A stretch of DNA of 64,000 bases, taken from assembly GCF_000379625.1 (NCBI RefSeq), contig NZ_KB903217.1, positions 265,816-329,815 of the forward strand, given 5' to 3'. Position 1 is the first letter of the stretch. Each line of letters opens with the position of its first letter. The translations under genes were made by a program, and so were the position numbers. Under the pieces are notes generated by a model, which saw only the letters and a program-made list of their open reading frames with translations, made no database searches and had not been told where the DNA came from. This stretch comes from Actinomycetospora chiangmaiensis DSM 45062 (lineage in GTDB: Bacteria; Actinomycetota; Actinomycetes; Mycobacteriales; Pseudonocardiaceae). Of this stretch, positions 26,624-35,031 are shown one piece after another.

Positions 26624-27769
26624 CTACTCGTGCAGCGCCTCCCGGCCCACCCGCAGGCTCGCCGCGTCGGCCGCCTCCCGGCCCGCCCGCCAGCCCGCGG
26701 CGTTGCCGACCGAGAACCGCTTCGTGGTCAACCGGGGGAAGAGCTCGGCGACGGTGCGCTCCACGACCTCCCCGCGCGCCGCGAGCACCGGCAGCAGGGC
26801 GTCCCCGCTCTCCGCGCGGGCGGCCGCCTCCGCCGCCTCGCCCGCCGCCCGCAGGCGCTCGCCGATCCGCGTGGCGTAGGAGAGCAGGAAGGCGTGCCGG
26901 AACGAGCGGGTGCGCGATCCGCTCCCCGCCCCCGCCATCGCCCGTCCGGCCTGGACCAGCAGCGAGGTGGTGAGCAGTTCGACGGTGTCGAGGTCGGTCG
27001 GGTGGCCGACGACCGTCACGAGGTCCAGCGCGTCCAGGCTGACCGCCCGGCACCGGTTCGCGCCGGCGACCTGGTGGCACAGCGAGGACTTCGCCGAGGT
27101 GTAGGGCAGGTCGAGCCAGAGCCGGCGCACACCCGCCGTCGGGACGGCCTCCGCGGCGCCGGTGACCGTCGCAGCCGCGAGGGCGTGGCGGGCCATGAGC
27201 TCCTGGGCCTTGGCCGAGAGGGCCTCGGCCTCCTCCGCGAACGTGGTCGACTCCGCCTTGGCCAGCAGGCCGCGCACCCGCGCGAGGACCTTCGGGTCGA
27301 TCCCGGACGTGTCCGGTTCCACGGCCGGCGCCGCGGGCAGCGGGGGCAGGGACAGCATCGTCCCGACGAGGCGCAGGACCGCCCCGAGACCGTCGACACC
27401 GGTCCGCGCGCGCCAGCTCGTCAGCAGGGGGACGTCCCCCGGGACCGTCTCGACGCCCGTGCGCCACGTGGCGGGCCGTCGCACCGCGTCCGTGGCAACG
27501 AGCTCGGCGGCCAGCGGCGCGGTGGTGGCACCGATCCGGCGCCGGACGACCTCGACGAGGTCACGCGGGGTCCAGCCCCGGGCCCAGAGCGGGTCGACCG
27601 CGTCGAGCATCGCCCGCTCGGCCGCCGGGTCCAGCGCGGCGTCCGGGACCCGGCCGGCGAGGACGGCGCGGGCCCCCGCGAGCGCGTCGGGCGTGAGCGG
27701 CCGCCGGGCCAGCTCGGTGATCAGCGCGGCCGCCACGGCGACCTGGTCTCGGGACTCGTACGCGGCCAT
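26624..27769 (-). CDS. DUF2786-domain protein
   Basis: 381 residues, cytosolic. The DUF2786 element is the helix IDPKVLARVRGLLAKAESTTFAEEAEALSAKAQ region (near residues 160-195), which in this family lies in front of a putative peptidase-like or nucleic-acid-associated domain; here YTSAKSSLCHQVAGANRCRA follows, and RSFRHAFLLSYATRIGERL closes the domain. Function is unknown. The start MAAYESRDQ at 27769 is preferred over an upstream in-frame codon because it follows a compact divergent spacer; that spacer (27770-27894) serves also the 631-residue protein on the other strand. A copy of the 14-bp motif is at 27131-27144. Confidence 0.75.
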   Translation of the reverse strand: MAAYESRDQVAVAAALITELARRPLTPDALAGARAVLAGRVPDAALDPAAERAMLDAVDPLWARGWTPRDLVEVVRRRIGATTAPLAAELVATDAVRRPATWRTGVETVPGDVPLLTSWRARTGVDGLGAVLRLVGTMLSLPPLPAAPAVEPDTSGIDPKVLARVRGLLAKAESTTFAEEAEALSAKAQELMARHALAAATVTGAAEAVPTAGVRRLWLDLPYTSAKSSLCHQVAGANRCRAVSLDALDLVTVVGHPTDLDTVELLTTSLLVQAGRAMAGAGSGSRTRSFRHAFLLSYATRIGERLRAAGEAAEAAARAESGDALLPVLAARGEVVERTVAELFPRLTTKRFSVGNAAGWRAGREAADAASLRVGREALHE

Positions 27770-27894
27770 CGGGCTCCGATCATCGTCGTCACGGGCTCGG
27801 ACTCCACGACGCACCCCACGGTTCCGGCGGATGATGAACTTGAGCCGAATCGCGGACGGCCCTGCGCCGTTGAGCCCCCGGGAGGTGGGTCGCA

Positions 27895-29790
27895 GTGACG
27901 GCGATGGCGGAACGGAGCCGGACGGGGGACGACGTGTCCGGACCGACGGAGGTCTCCGGGGCGGACCTGGCCGTCCCCACCACCGCGGTGCGCCCGGCGG
28001 GGCCGCCGCCCCCGCACCGCACGGTGCTCGCCCGTCTCGACGACGGCCCGCTCGTGGTCACCGGGCTCGACGCCGAGCACCGCACCACCCTCGTCGAGGG
28101 CCTGCGCGCGGACGGCCGCCGGGTCCGCGTCGTCGCCCCGACCCCCGCGCTGGCCCGCGCCTGGCGCGCCGCCCTGGGCGAGGAGCCGCTGCGCTCCCAC
28201 CGGGTCGCGGCCGGGGTCGTGGGCTCGGTCGAGGAGGTCGCCCAACAGCTCGCCGCGGCCCCGCAGGACGCCTGGCTCACCGCGCTGCTCGGGCCGGACG
28301 ACCCGCTCGACCCGCCCACCGCCACCGGCCCCACCCCGCCCCTCGACGCCGCCGAACTCGCCGACCTGCGCCGGCTGCTCGTCGCCGAGCACGGTGAGCC
28401 CGGTCGGTCGGAGCCGCCCACGCTCGACCCGGCCCGCCGCCACCAGGTCCTCCCGCCGCCCGCCGAGCTGCCGCCCGAGCCGCACGTCGAGCAGCTGGCC
28501 GCCGAGCTGCTCGACGTCGTCGGGCCTGCCGGCTCTCCCGCGCGCGAGTCCTCCCGCCCCCTCATCGCGGCGCTCGCCTGTCTGCCGCCGGACGCCGCCG
28601 TCGCCCTGGGGCCCGCGCTCGTGCGGATCGACGCCGCCGTGGTCGCCCTCGGCCGCGGCGGCGAGGACGCGGCGTGGGCGCGCGCCACGATCGACGCCGT
28701 CCTCGACGGTCGCGCGGCCGCGGCCTGGACCCGGGCCACCGCGGCCCTCGCCGCCGTCGACCGCGTCCCCGACCTCGACCGGGGCTGCGGCCCCGCGCAG
28801 GTCCGCGTCACCGACGACGCCGTCGCCCCGGAGGCCGCCGCGGCCACCTTCGACGCCCTCGCGGCCTTCCTGACGGCGGGTGGGTCGCTCCGCCGGATGT
28901 TCAAGTCCGAGGAGCAGCGCGCCGTGGAGGCCGTGCTCCCGTCGCTCGCGATCAACCGCGTCGACCCGATGACCGCCGAGGGCGCCGCGGCCGTCGCGGA
29001 CCACCTGCGGCTGCGCCACGTGGAGGCGACCGTCGTGGCGGCCCTCGCGCCTCTCGGCCGGGTGGTGCGCCCCGCCGAGCAGCGGGCCCTCGTGGTGCAC
29101 CGGCTGCTGTCGCTGCGCGAGATCGGCCGCCGCATCACCGGCGTCCTCGACGCCGTCGGCGTGCTGCGCGGCCTGCTCGTGGGGCTTCCGTCCGACGTCC
29201 GGCCCCCGACCGACTCGCTGCCCGCGGTCGGCCGGATCGTCGCGACCGGGCGCCAGCTCACCGCGCGGCCGAGCGTCGACCTCGCCCGCCGCGAGCTCGG
29301 CGACGTCGTCGCCCGCCTGCAGGACGGCCGGCTCCCCGCCGAGCAGGCCCCGGAACTGCGCGCGACGCTCGCCGCCCTGCTCCGCCTCGACGTCGACGGC
29401 TACGCCGAGGCGGCCGACGACGTGGACGCCGCCCGCGAGGAGCAGCGGGACCTCCGGCGCTCCGACCAGCTCGTGGCCCGGCTCGCCGAGTGGCCCGCGC
29501 TGCTCGAGGCGCTCGACGCCGACACCTCCGACGCCACGTGGGTGCCGCGCGAGCAGCGCTGGTCCCAGGCCTGGTCCCACCGGCGCGCGGCCGCCTGGCT
29601 CGCCCGTCAGGAGCCGGTGGACTCCGTGGTCACGGTGCCGTCGCTGCTCGGTGACGCCGCGGACGTCGACCTGCTCGTCGTGGGGCCGCTGCGCGACGAG
29701 GTGCCGCCGGGCTTCGAGCTCCCGGAACGCGTCGCGGACCTCCCCGGCTTCCCCGACGACGGGTTGCGCCTGCTGGTGCTGCCGGCCTGA
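27895..29790 (+). CDS. Large orphan protein, possible relic of an SF1 helicase-like protein
   Basis: 631 residues with no recognised catalytic motif. RVRVVAPTPALARAWRAAL and TTLVEGLRADGRR near the N-terminus look like a helicase motif Ia context without a Walker A. SLRRMFKSEEQRAVEAVLP and MTAEGAAAVADHLRLRHVE resemble the long helical insertion of very large SF1 helicases (the DUF4011-type group), but the motor motifs are missing. The whole protein is helical and rich in Ala, Leu, Arg and Asp. A good ribosome site GGGAGGTGG (27880-27888) precedes GTG 27895. It diverges from the DUF2786 operon across 125 bp. Function unknown; link to helicases is weak inference. Confidence 0.7.
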   Translation: MTAMAERSRTGDDVSGPTEVSGADLAVPTTAVRPAGPPPPHRTVLARLDDGPLVVTGLDAEHRTTLVEGLRADGRRVRVVAPTPALARAWRAALGEEPLRSHRVAAGVVGSVEEVAQQLAAAPQDAWLTALLGPDDPLDPPTATGPTPPLDAAELADLRRLLVAEHGEPGRSEPPTLDPARRHQVLPPPAELPPEPHVEQLAAELLDVVGPAGSPARESSRPLIAALACLPPDAAVALGPALVRIDAAVVALGRGGEDAAWARATIDAVLDGRAAAAWTRATAALAAVDRVPDLDRGCGPAQVRVTDDAVAPEAAAATFDALAAFLTAGGSLRRMFKSEEQRAVEAVLPSLAINRVDPMTAEGAAAVADHLRLRHVEATVVAALAPLGRVVRPAEQRALVVHRLLSLREIGRRITGVLDAVGVLRGLLVGLPSDVRPPTDSLPAVGRIVATGRQLTARPSVDLARRELGDVVARLQDGRLPAEQAPELRATLAALLRLDVDGYAEAADDVDAAREEQRDLRRSDQLVARLAEWPALLEALDADTSDATWVPREQRWSQAWSHRRAAAWLARQEPVDSVVTVPSLLGDAADVDLLVVGPLRDEVPPGFELPERVADLPGFPDDGLRLLVLPA

Positions 29791-29797
29791 CCGCGAC

Positions 29798-30559
29798 CTA
29801 CGAGACCGCGGCCAGCGACCCGTCGTCGGGAAGGGCGTACTTCTCGCGGAGGAACCGCTCGGTGTAGAGGTGCTCCGCGGCCTCGAGGACGTTCCCGACC
29901 TGGCGGGCCGAGAGCCACACGCCGAGCCCGATGCCGATGGCGGGCAGCGGCCGGACCACGACGGGCGGGGCAGGGGCGAGGCCCGCGGCGAGGACGGCGA
30001 GGGCGAACTCGCGCTCGTCGGGTTCGGCGCAGTCGTAGCCGTAGTGCGCGGCGACGCGGGCGACGGCCCGGGCGCAGGTCGCCGTGGTGAGCACGGTGTC
30101 CAGGGCGAGGGCGGCGACCCCCGCGACGAGGCCGGTCGCGGCCCCGGACGCCCCGGCCGCGGCGCCGGCGGCCGCGCCGCCGAGACCGCCCCGCAGGCCC
30201 GCGGCGGCCACGTGCACCCGGCCCAGGGAGCCCCGGACGGCGCGGAGGTCGTCGACGTCGAGGTGGCGCAGGTCGGTCAGGGCGGTGACCTCGTGCCCGG
30301 CCTCGACGAGCACGGCCAGGACCCGGTCGGCCCGCCCCGCGGTCCACCAGCCGAGGGCCAGTCCGGCCTCGCGCAGGGGCTCGCCCACGACGCCGACCAC
30401 CGCGGTCTCGACGAGCTGGTCGACGATCCCCGCACCGGGGACGTGCCGCAGCCCGCTCACGACCCACGAGCCGAGGCGGCCCCACCACCCCGGCCCGGCG
30501 TCGGCCCGCGACCGCCACCGCTCCACGGCGTCCCAGGCGCGCGCGTCCCCGTCGGACAT
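29798..30559 (-). CDS. EcsC-family protein
   Basis: 253 residues. Shared with the following paralogue are a central membrane-active helical region (AAGLRGGLGGAAAGAAAGASG... LVAGVAALALDTVLTTATCARAVARVAAHYGYD) and the C-terminus LGVWLSARQVGNVLEAAEHLYTERFLREKYALPDD. EcsC is the third gene of the Bacillus ecs ABC cluster; its role is not known, and here no ABC genes are present. The start at ATG 30559 begins SDGDARAWDAVERW. The 14-bp motif is at its 3' end (29818-29831) and encodes the PDDG part. It is tandem with the EcsC gene at 30670, 110 bp away. Confidence 0.8.
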   Translation of the reverse strand: MSDGDARAWDAVERWRSRADAGPGWWGRLGSWVVSGLRHVPGAGIVDQLVETAVVGVVGEPLREAGLALGWWTAGRADRVLAVLVEAGHEVTALTDLRHLDVDDLRAVRGSLGRVHVAAAGLRGGLGGAAAGAAAGASGAATGLVAGVAALALDTVLTTATCARAVARVAAHYGYDCAEPDEREFALAVLAAGLAPAPPVVVRPLPAIGIGLGVWLSARQVGNVLEAAEHLYTERFLREKYALPDDGSLAAVS

Positions 30560-30669
30560 GCAGCCGACCCCCGCCACGATCACGGACCGGACGGTAGGGA
30601 GGTCGGAGGGCGACGCCGTGGAGGACATGTGGCCGGCGGGTGAACCGGCGGTATCGCTCCAGGGGCGGA

Positions 30670-31632
30670 CTATCCGACGGTGACCCAGTCGGGTGGATCC
30701 TGGGCGAACGGCACGTCGTACTTCTCGTGCAGGAAGCGCTCGCGGTAGAGGTGCTCGGCGGCGTCGACGACCCGGCCGAGCAGGCGTGCCGAGAGCGCGG
30801 CGCCGATGCCGATCCCGACGACGGGGACGAGCTGCGCGAGCTCCCGCTGCCCGATCTGGGAGAGCAGCCGCTGGTGCACCGCGGCCGCGAGCCGGCGGAG
30901 CTGACGCTGCCGGCGCTTCTTCTTGACGCCCTCGGCGGCCTGGCTGATGAGACCGGAGACCTCCTCGTAGGCCTCGGGGGCGTCGGCCTCGCTGGACAGC
31001 CCGACGGCGAGGATCGCCAGCGCGAGCACCTGCTCGGAGCGCTTGGTGACGTCGTAGCCGTAGTACGCCCCGACGTGCGCGACCGCCCGGGTGCACGTGG
31101 CCACCGTGAGCAGCGCGTCGCCGGTCAGCGAGGCCGCGATGACGGCGACCCCCGGCAGCCCGCCGATCCCGAGCAGCGACGCCCCGCCGGTGACCGCGGT
31201 GGCCCCGGAGGTGAGCAGCAGCGACGTCGTGCCGCCCTGGATCGCGGCGAAGGCCGGGTAGGCGAGGTCGAGGCGCGGCATCGCGGCCTGGACGTCGGTG
31301 ACCTCGAGCCGCCGGATGTCCTTGAAGTCGGTGACGTCGTGGCCGAGGTCGCGGTAGCGGGCGAACACGCTGTCGCGGCGGACCGTCGCGGCCCCCGCCC
31401 CGGCGCCGGCGGCGGCCAGCTGGTGCAGGACGTCGTGCACCCCGTCGTCGACCTGCTGGATGCCCGGGACCCGGCGCAGGCCCGACTGCACCAGCGCGCG
31501 GATCTCCCCGACCGAGTCGCGCAGCGGGGAGAGCAGCGGACTCGCCGAGGTGACGCGTTCCTTCCACTCCTGCACCTCGCGCCACTGGTCGGCGTCGGTG
31601 TGGGGAGCGGCTTCCGTGGTCTGGGCCGTCAC
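30670..31632 (-). CDS. EcsC-family protein, second paralogue
   Basis: 320 residues. LVQSGLRRVPGIQQVDDG, a membrane-active middle with TSLLLTSGATAVTGGASLLGIGG and TVATCTRAVAHVGAYYGYD, and the C-terminus LSARLLGRVVDAAEHLYRERFLHEKYDVP match the neighbour gene and the EcsC family. It is longer, with an extra Lys/Arg-rich linker (GVKKKRRQRQLRRL). The GTG start overlaps the upstream kinase gene's stop by four bases. The paralogue pair and the kinase form one minus-strand operon. Function unknown. Confidence 0.82.
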   Translation of the reverse strand: MTAQTTEAAPHTDADQWREVQEWKERVTSASPLLSPLRDSVGEIRALVQSGLRRVPGIQQVDDGVHDVLHQLAAAGAGAGAATVRRDSVFARYRDLGHDVTDFKDIRRLEVTDVQAAMPRLDLAYPAFAAIQGGTTSLLLTSGATAVTGGASLLGIGGLPGVAVIAASLTGDALLTVATCTRAVAHVGAYYGYDVTKRSEQVLALAILAVGLSSEADAPEAYEEVSGLISQAAEGVKKKRRQRQLRRLAAAVHQRLLSQIGQRELAQLVPVVGIGIGAALSARLLGRVVDAAEHLYRERFLHEKYDVPFAQDPPDWVTVG

Positions 31633-32216
31633 GTCACGGACGGTACCCATTTCCCGCCGTCGTACGTCACGACGACGTCCACGGCGGCCCGGGTGCCCTC
31701 GCTCGCCGCGAGGGCCTGCTCCTGCCGTTCGAAGGCGGCGCGGTGCGGCGCGTAGGTGGCCCAGTCCTCGCGGCCCCGCAGCCGGGCGCCCCGGTCCGCG
31801 GCCGGGGCGTCGACCCACACCGACAGCGACGCGGCGTCCCGCAGCGGGCGTGCCGCCGCGCCGACGCCCTCGAGGACCAGCAGCCCGGACACCACCCGCC
31901 GTCGGGACGGGGCGACCTCACCGCGGCGCCAGTCCCAGGGCGCGACCTCGGGGACGTCGCCCCGGCGCAGTGGCTCCAGCAGCTGGTCGGCGGCCCGGAC
32001 GGGGCCGGCCGCGAGCCCGTCCCAGCCGAGGTAGAAGGGCTCGATCGACTGGACGGTCACCTGGCGATCGGCGCGGCGCAGCGCGCGCGCCAGCGTCGTC
32101 TTGCCGGCGCCGGAGAAACCGTCGATGACGACGAGGACGGTCGACCCGACCCGCCGTCGGGACGCGCGGGCACGGGCGAGCAGGCCGGCGGGAGAGGTGG
32201 GGTCGATGCCGCTCAG
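31629..32216 (-). CDS. Uridine-kinase-like P-loop protein with an apparent CTG start
   Basis: About 195 residues. The Walker A motif GFSGAGKTT and the segment TVLVVIDG before it are encoded in frame upstream of the first ATG/GTG (GTG 32060), which would cut the P-loop off. The only start-like codon before the P-loop in this frame is CTG at 32216; ATG, GTG and TTG are absent. Downstream are FYLGWDGLAAG, VVSGLLVLEGVGA (Walker B-like) and VSVWVDAPAADRGARL, which fit a uridine-kinase-type nucleoside kinase. Start and product are therefore uncertain: CTG initiation, a leaderless transcript, or a sequence error are alternatives. Two 14-bp motifs lie in it (31894-31907, 32149-32162). Confidence 0.7.
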   Translation of the reverse strand: MSGIDPTSPAGLLARARASRRRVGSTVLVVIDGFSGAGKTTLARALRRADRQVTVQSIEPFYLGWDGLAAGPVRAADQLLEPLRRGDVPEVAPWDWRRGEVAPSRRRVVSGLLVLEGVGAAARPLRDAASLSVWVDAPAADRGARLRGREDWATYAPHRAAFERQEQALAASEGTRAAVDVVVTYDGGKWVPSVT

Positions 32217-32230
32217 GCTAGTGGCGCGGC

Positions 32231-32932
32231 ATGCTGGTCGGCGTGCCGCAGAAAGTACTGGTCGCCGACGACGACCGGGCCATCCGGGAGTCGCTGGCCC
32301 GCGCGCTCGAGCTCGAGGGTTACGACGTGGTGCCCGTGGTCGACGGCGTGGAGTCGCTCACCCGGGTGCGCCACGAGAGCTTCGACGCGCTCGTGCTCGA
32401 CGTGATGATGCCGGGCGTCGACGGGCTCGCGGTGTGTCGCGTGCTGCGCGCCGACGGCGACCGCACGCCGGTGCTCATGCTCACCGCGCGCCAGGAGACC
32501 GCCGACCGGGTGGCCGGGCTCGACGCGGGCGCCGACGACTACCTGCCCAAGCCGTTCGAGCTCGACGAGCTGCTGGCCCGGCTCCGGGCGCTGTTGCGGC
32601 GGGCCTCGTTCGCGACCGCCGAGGAGGAGCGCGGCGCGCTGCGGGTCGGTGCGCTGCACGTCGATCCGGCGGCCCGGCGGGCCTGGTGGGCCGACGAGGA
32701 ACTGGCGCTGTCCAAGACCGAGTTCGACCTGCTGGAGCTGCTGGTCCGCAACGAGGGCATCGTGCTCGACCACACCACCGTCTACGAGCGCATCTGGGGC
32801 TACGACTTCGGGTCGGAGTCCAAGAACCTCGCGGTCTACGTCGGCTATCTGCGTCGCAAGCTGACCGCGGCGGGCGCGCCGGCGGTGATCCACACCGTGC
32901 GCGGTGTCGGCTACACGGTGCGTCGGCCGTGA
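32231..32932 (+). CDS. OmpR/MprA-like response regulator
   Basis: 233 residues. Receiver domain: VLVADDDRAIRESL, phosphorylated Asp in ALVLDVMMPGVDGLAVC (about residue 56), VLMLTARQ, and Lys in DDYLPKPFELDELL. The DNA-binding wing (about 140-233) has LSKTEFDLLELLVRN, ERIWGYDFGSESKNLAVYVGYLRRKL and GVGYTVRRP. It is closest in pattern to MprA, which controls envelope-stress genes with MprB. An in-frame GTG at 32243 gives a start closer to MprA, and is as likely. The sensor kinase overlaps by four bases and the electron-transfer genes follow, so they are probable targets. Confidence 0.93.
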   Translation: MLVGVPQKVLVADDDRAIRESLARALELEGYDVVPVVDGVESLTRVRHESFDALVLDVMMPGVDGLAVCRVLRADGDRTPVLMLTARQETADRVAGLDAGADDYLPKPFELDELLARLRALLRRASFATAEEERGALRVGALHVDPAARRAWWADEELALSKTEFDLLELLVRNEGIVLDHTTVYERIWGYDFGSESKNLAVYVGYLRRKLTAAGAPAVIHTVRGVGYTVRRP

Positions 32933-34368
32933 GTCTGCGGACGCGGTTCGCGTTGGCGTTCGCGCTGGTCAGCGTGGTCGTCGCGGGGCTGGTGGGGGTG
33001 TTGAGCTACCACGCGGCGGCGGAGCGGATCACCCAGGCGACCGACACCACCCTGGCCGCCGCCACCACGGCGGTGGCCGACGGGCAGACCGGCGTCCTGG
33101 CGCCGATCGCCCCGCCGGTCCCGGACGACGGGCCGCGTCCCCGCCCGCCCCGCGGGGACGACCACGGCCGGTTGCAGGAGCTCGTCGGTCGCCGCATCGC
33201 CGCGGACGGCACGGTCACGTTCCTCGGCGGCCGCGACGTCGCGCTCCCGGTCACCGGCGGCGCGCGCGCCCTCGCGGCCACGTCGGTCGCGGGGGTCACC
33301 AACACCGTCGAGACGACCGTCGGGGAGGACACCTACCGCGTGCTCACCACCTCCGAGGGCGGCGGGCAGGGCGCCTGGCAGGTGGCCATGGACGTCGACC
33401 TGAGCCACCGGGTGCTGCGCGGCATGGCGAACGAGATCGCGCTGGTGAGCCTCGGGGTGCTGGTGGTCGCGGCCGGCGCGGGCTGGCTGGTGGCGCGGCG
33501 CATCACCCGCCGGCTGGAGCGGCTGACCGGGCTCGCCGAGCAGGTGACGGCCCGGGGCGGGACGTCGGCGGACCTGCCGGTCGACGGCCGTGACGAGGTC
33601 GGGCGGCTCTCCGCCTCCTTCACCACGATGGTCGGTCGCCTCGCGGCCTCGCGGGAGGCGCAGGACCGGCTCGTGCAGGACGCCGCCCACGAGCTGCGCA
33701 CCCCGCTGACCAGCCTGCGCACCAACACCAGCGTGCTCCGGCGCTTCGCGGAGCTCTCGCCCGAGGCGCGGGAGCGGCTGCTCGCCGACGTCCAGGGCGA
33801 GACCCGCGAGCTCTCCCACCTGGTCGACGAGCTGGTCGCGCTCGCGCTCTCCGGCGGCGACACCGAGGACCCCGAGGAGACTGTGGACCTCGACGCCCTG
33901 GTGCGGCGGGCGGCGGCGCGGGTCGACCGGCGCACCGGCCGGGAGGTCACCGTGACCTCCGACGGGTCCGTCGTGCGTGGCTTCCCGGCCGCGCTGGAGC
34001 GGGCGGTCGGGAACCTCCTGGAGAACGCCGCGAAGTTCGACGCCTCCTCCCGGCCGCTGGAGCTCCGGGTGCGGGCCGGCGGCGTGACGGTCCGCGACCA
34101 CGGGCCGGGTATCGACGTCGGCGACGTCGAGCGGGTCTTCGACCGCTTCTACCGTGCCCCGGCGGCCCGCGGGCTGCCCGGCTCCGGTCTCGGCCTCGCG
34201 ATCGTGCGCGACGTCGCCGAGCGGCACGGCGGCGAGGCGTTCGTGACCGCCCCCGCCGGTGGCGGCGCCCAGGTCGGCTTCACCGTCGCGGCCGAGCGCC
34301 TCTTACCCGACTCCGAAGCGGGCCACGTCGACGCTTCACCGCAGGACACGACCGTAGGAGGCACCTGA
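32929..34368 (+). CDS. MprB-like sensor histidine kinase
   Basis: 479 residues. Membrane helices at about residues 8-24 (LAFALVSVVVAGLVGVLSY) and 160-180 (LVSLGVLVVAAGAGWLVARR) bracket an extracytoplasmic sensor region, followed by a HAMP domain. The H-box is DAAHELRTPLTSLRTN (His about residue 250), N-box NLLENAAKF, G1/D-box VRDHGPGID, and GSGLGLAIVRDVAERHGG. A response regulator lies 4 bases upstream in the same operon. The signal is unknown; the linked redox genes hint at a cell-envelope redox cue. Confidence 0.93.
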   Translation: MSLRTRFALAFALVSVVVAGLVGVLSYHAAAERITQATDTTLAAATTAVADGQTGVLAPIAPPVPDDGPRPRPPRGDDHGRLQELVGRRIAADGTVTFLGGRDVALPVTGGARALAATSVAGVTNTVETTVGEDTYRVLTTSEGGGQGAWQVAMDVDLSHRVLRGMANEIALVSLGVLVVAAGAGWLVARRITRRLERLTGLAEQVTARGGTSADLPVDGRDEVGRLSASFTTMVGRLAASREAQDRLVQDAAHELRTPLTSLRTNTSVLRRFAELSPEARERLLADVQGETRELSHLVDELVALALSGGDTEDPEETVDLDALVRRAAARVDRRTGREVTVTSDGSVVRGFPAALERAVGNLLENAAKFDASSRPLELRVRAGGVTVRDHGPGIDVGDVERVFDRFYRAPAARGLPGSGLGLAIVRDVAERHGGEAFVTAPAGGGAQVGFTVAAERLLPDSEAGHVDASPQDTTVGGT

Positions 34369-34410
34369 TCGACCCGCCGTGGGTCGGTCGCGCCCGACGA
34401 GAGGTGCCCG

Positions 34411-35031
34411 GTGAACGCCGACGAGCAGTCCGACCGCGAGCCGGTCGATCCCCCCACCGAGGACATCGGGTCACGCGGGGGGACGGGTGCGGGGGAGGGC
34501 GCCGTGGGTCACGACGGGGGGTCGGTGCCGGTCGGGTCGTCGGGGACCGTGTCCGACGGACACGGGGCGGCTCCCGCGCCCGCCCGGCCCCGTCGTCGTC
34601 GGGTGCTCGGCGTGGTCGGCGCGATCCTGATCGCCCTGATCCTGCTCGGCGGTGGCTTCGCCGCCGGGTACGCCGTCGCCGACGGCGGGTCGGGCCACGG
34701 TGGCCCGGGGATCGGCGGCCACCGGCACGGGGACGGTGGCGGTCACGGCCGGGGTCACGGCGGCCGGCAGGACCGCGGCGGTCGGGACGGCGACCGTGCG
34801 CGCCTGCGGCCCGGGGTGCCCGGTCAGCCGGTCGTCCCCGGTCAGCCGGTCCAGCCCGGTCAGCCGGTCCAGCCCGGTCAGCCGGTCCAGCCCGGTCAGC
34901 CGGTCGTTCCCGGTCAGCCCGCGGTGCCGGTCCAGCCCGGTCAGCCGGCCGTTCCCGCCCAGCCCGGTCAGCCCGCGGCTCCCGCCCAGCCCGGCGCGGG
35001 GCAGCCCGGGGCCGCCGTCACGGGCGCATGA
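34411..35031 (+). CDS. Proline-rich, His/Gly-rich single-span membrane protein
   Basis: 206 residues. An acidic N-terminal region and Arg patch (ARPRRRRVLGVVGAIL) precede one membrane helix (about residues 62-86), then an external Gly/His-rich segment (GGHRHGDGGGHGRGHGG, about 95-115) and a Pro/Gln repeat PGQPVQ, five tandem units plus longer variants. The His/Gly stretch could bind metal, such as iron or copper; that is inference. A GAGAGG site (34400-34406) precedes GTG 34411, and the ferric-reductase-like gene follows with an ATGA overlap, so it is part of the same redox unit. Confidence 0.75.
   Translation: MNADEQSDREPVDPPTEDIGSRGGTGAGEGAVGHDGGSVPVGSSGTVSDGHGAAPAPARPRRRRVLGVVGAILIALILLGGGFAAGYAVADGGSGHGGPGIGGHRHGDGGGHGRGHGGRQDRGGRDGDRARLRPGVPGQPVVPGQPVQPGQPVQPGQPVQPGQPVVPGQPAVPVQPGQPAVPAQPGQPAAPAQPGAGQPGAAVTGA
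34819..34908 (+). repeat. 18-bp tandem repeats in the proline-rich membrane protein
   Basis: Five units of CCCGGTCAGCCGGTC plus three bases, starting at 34819, 34837, 34855, 34873 and 34891. The last three of each are GTC, CAG, CAG, CAG, GTT. They encode PGQPV followed by V or Q, and longer unequal units follow to about 34990. Confidence 0.85.
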
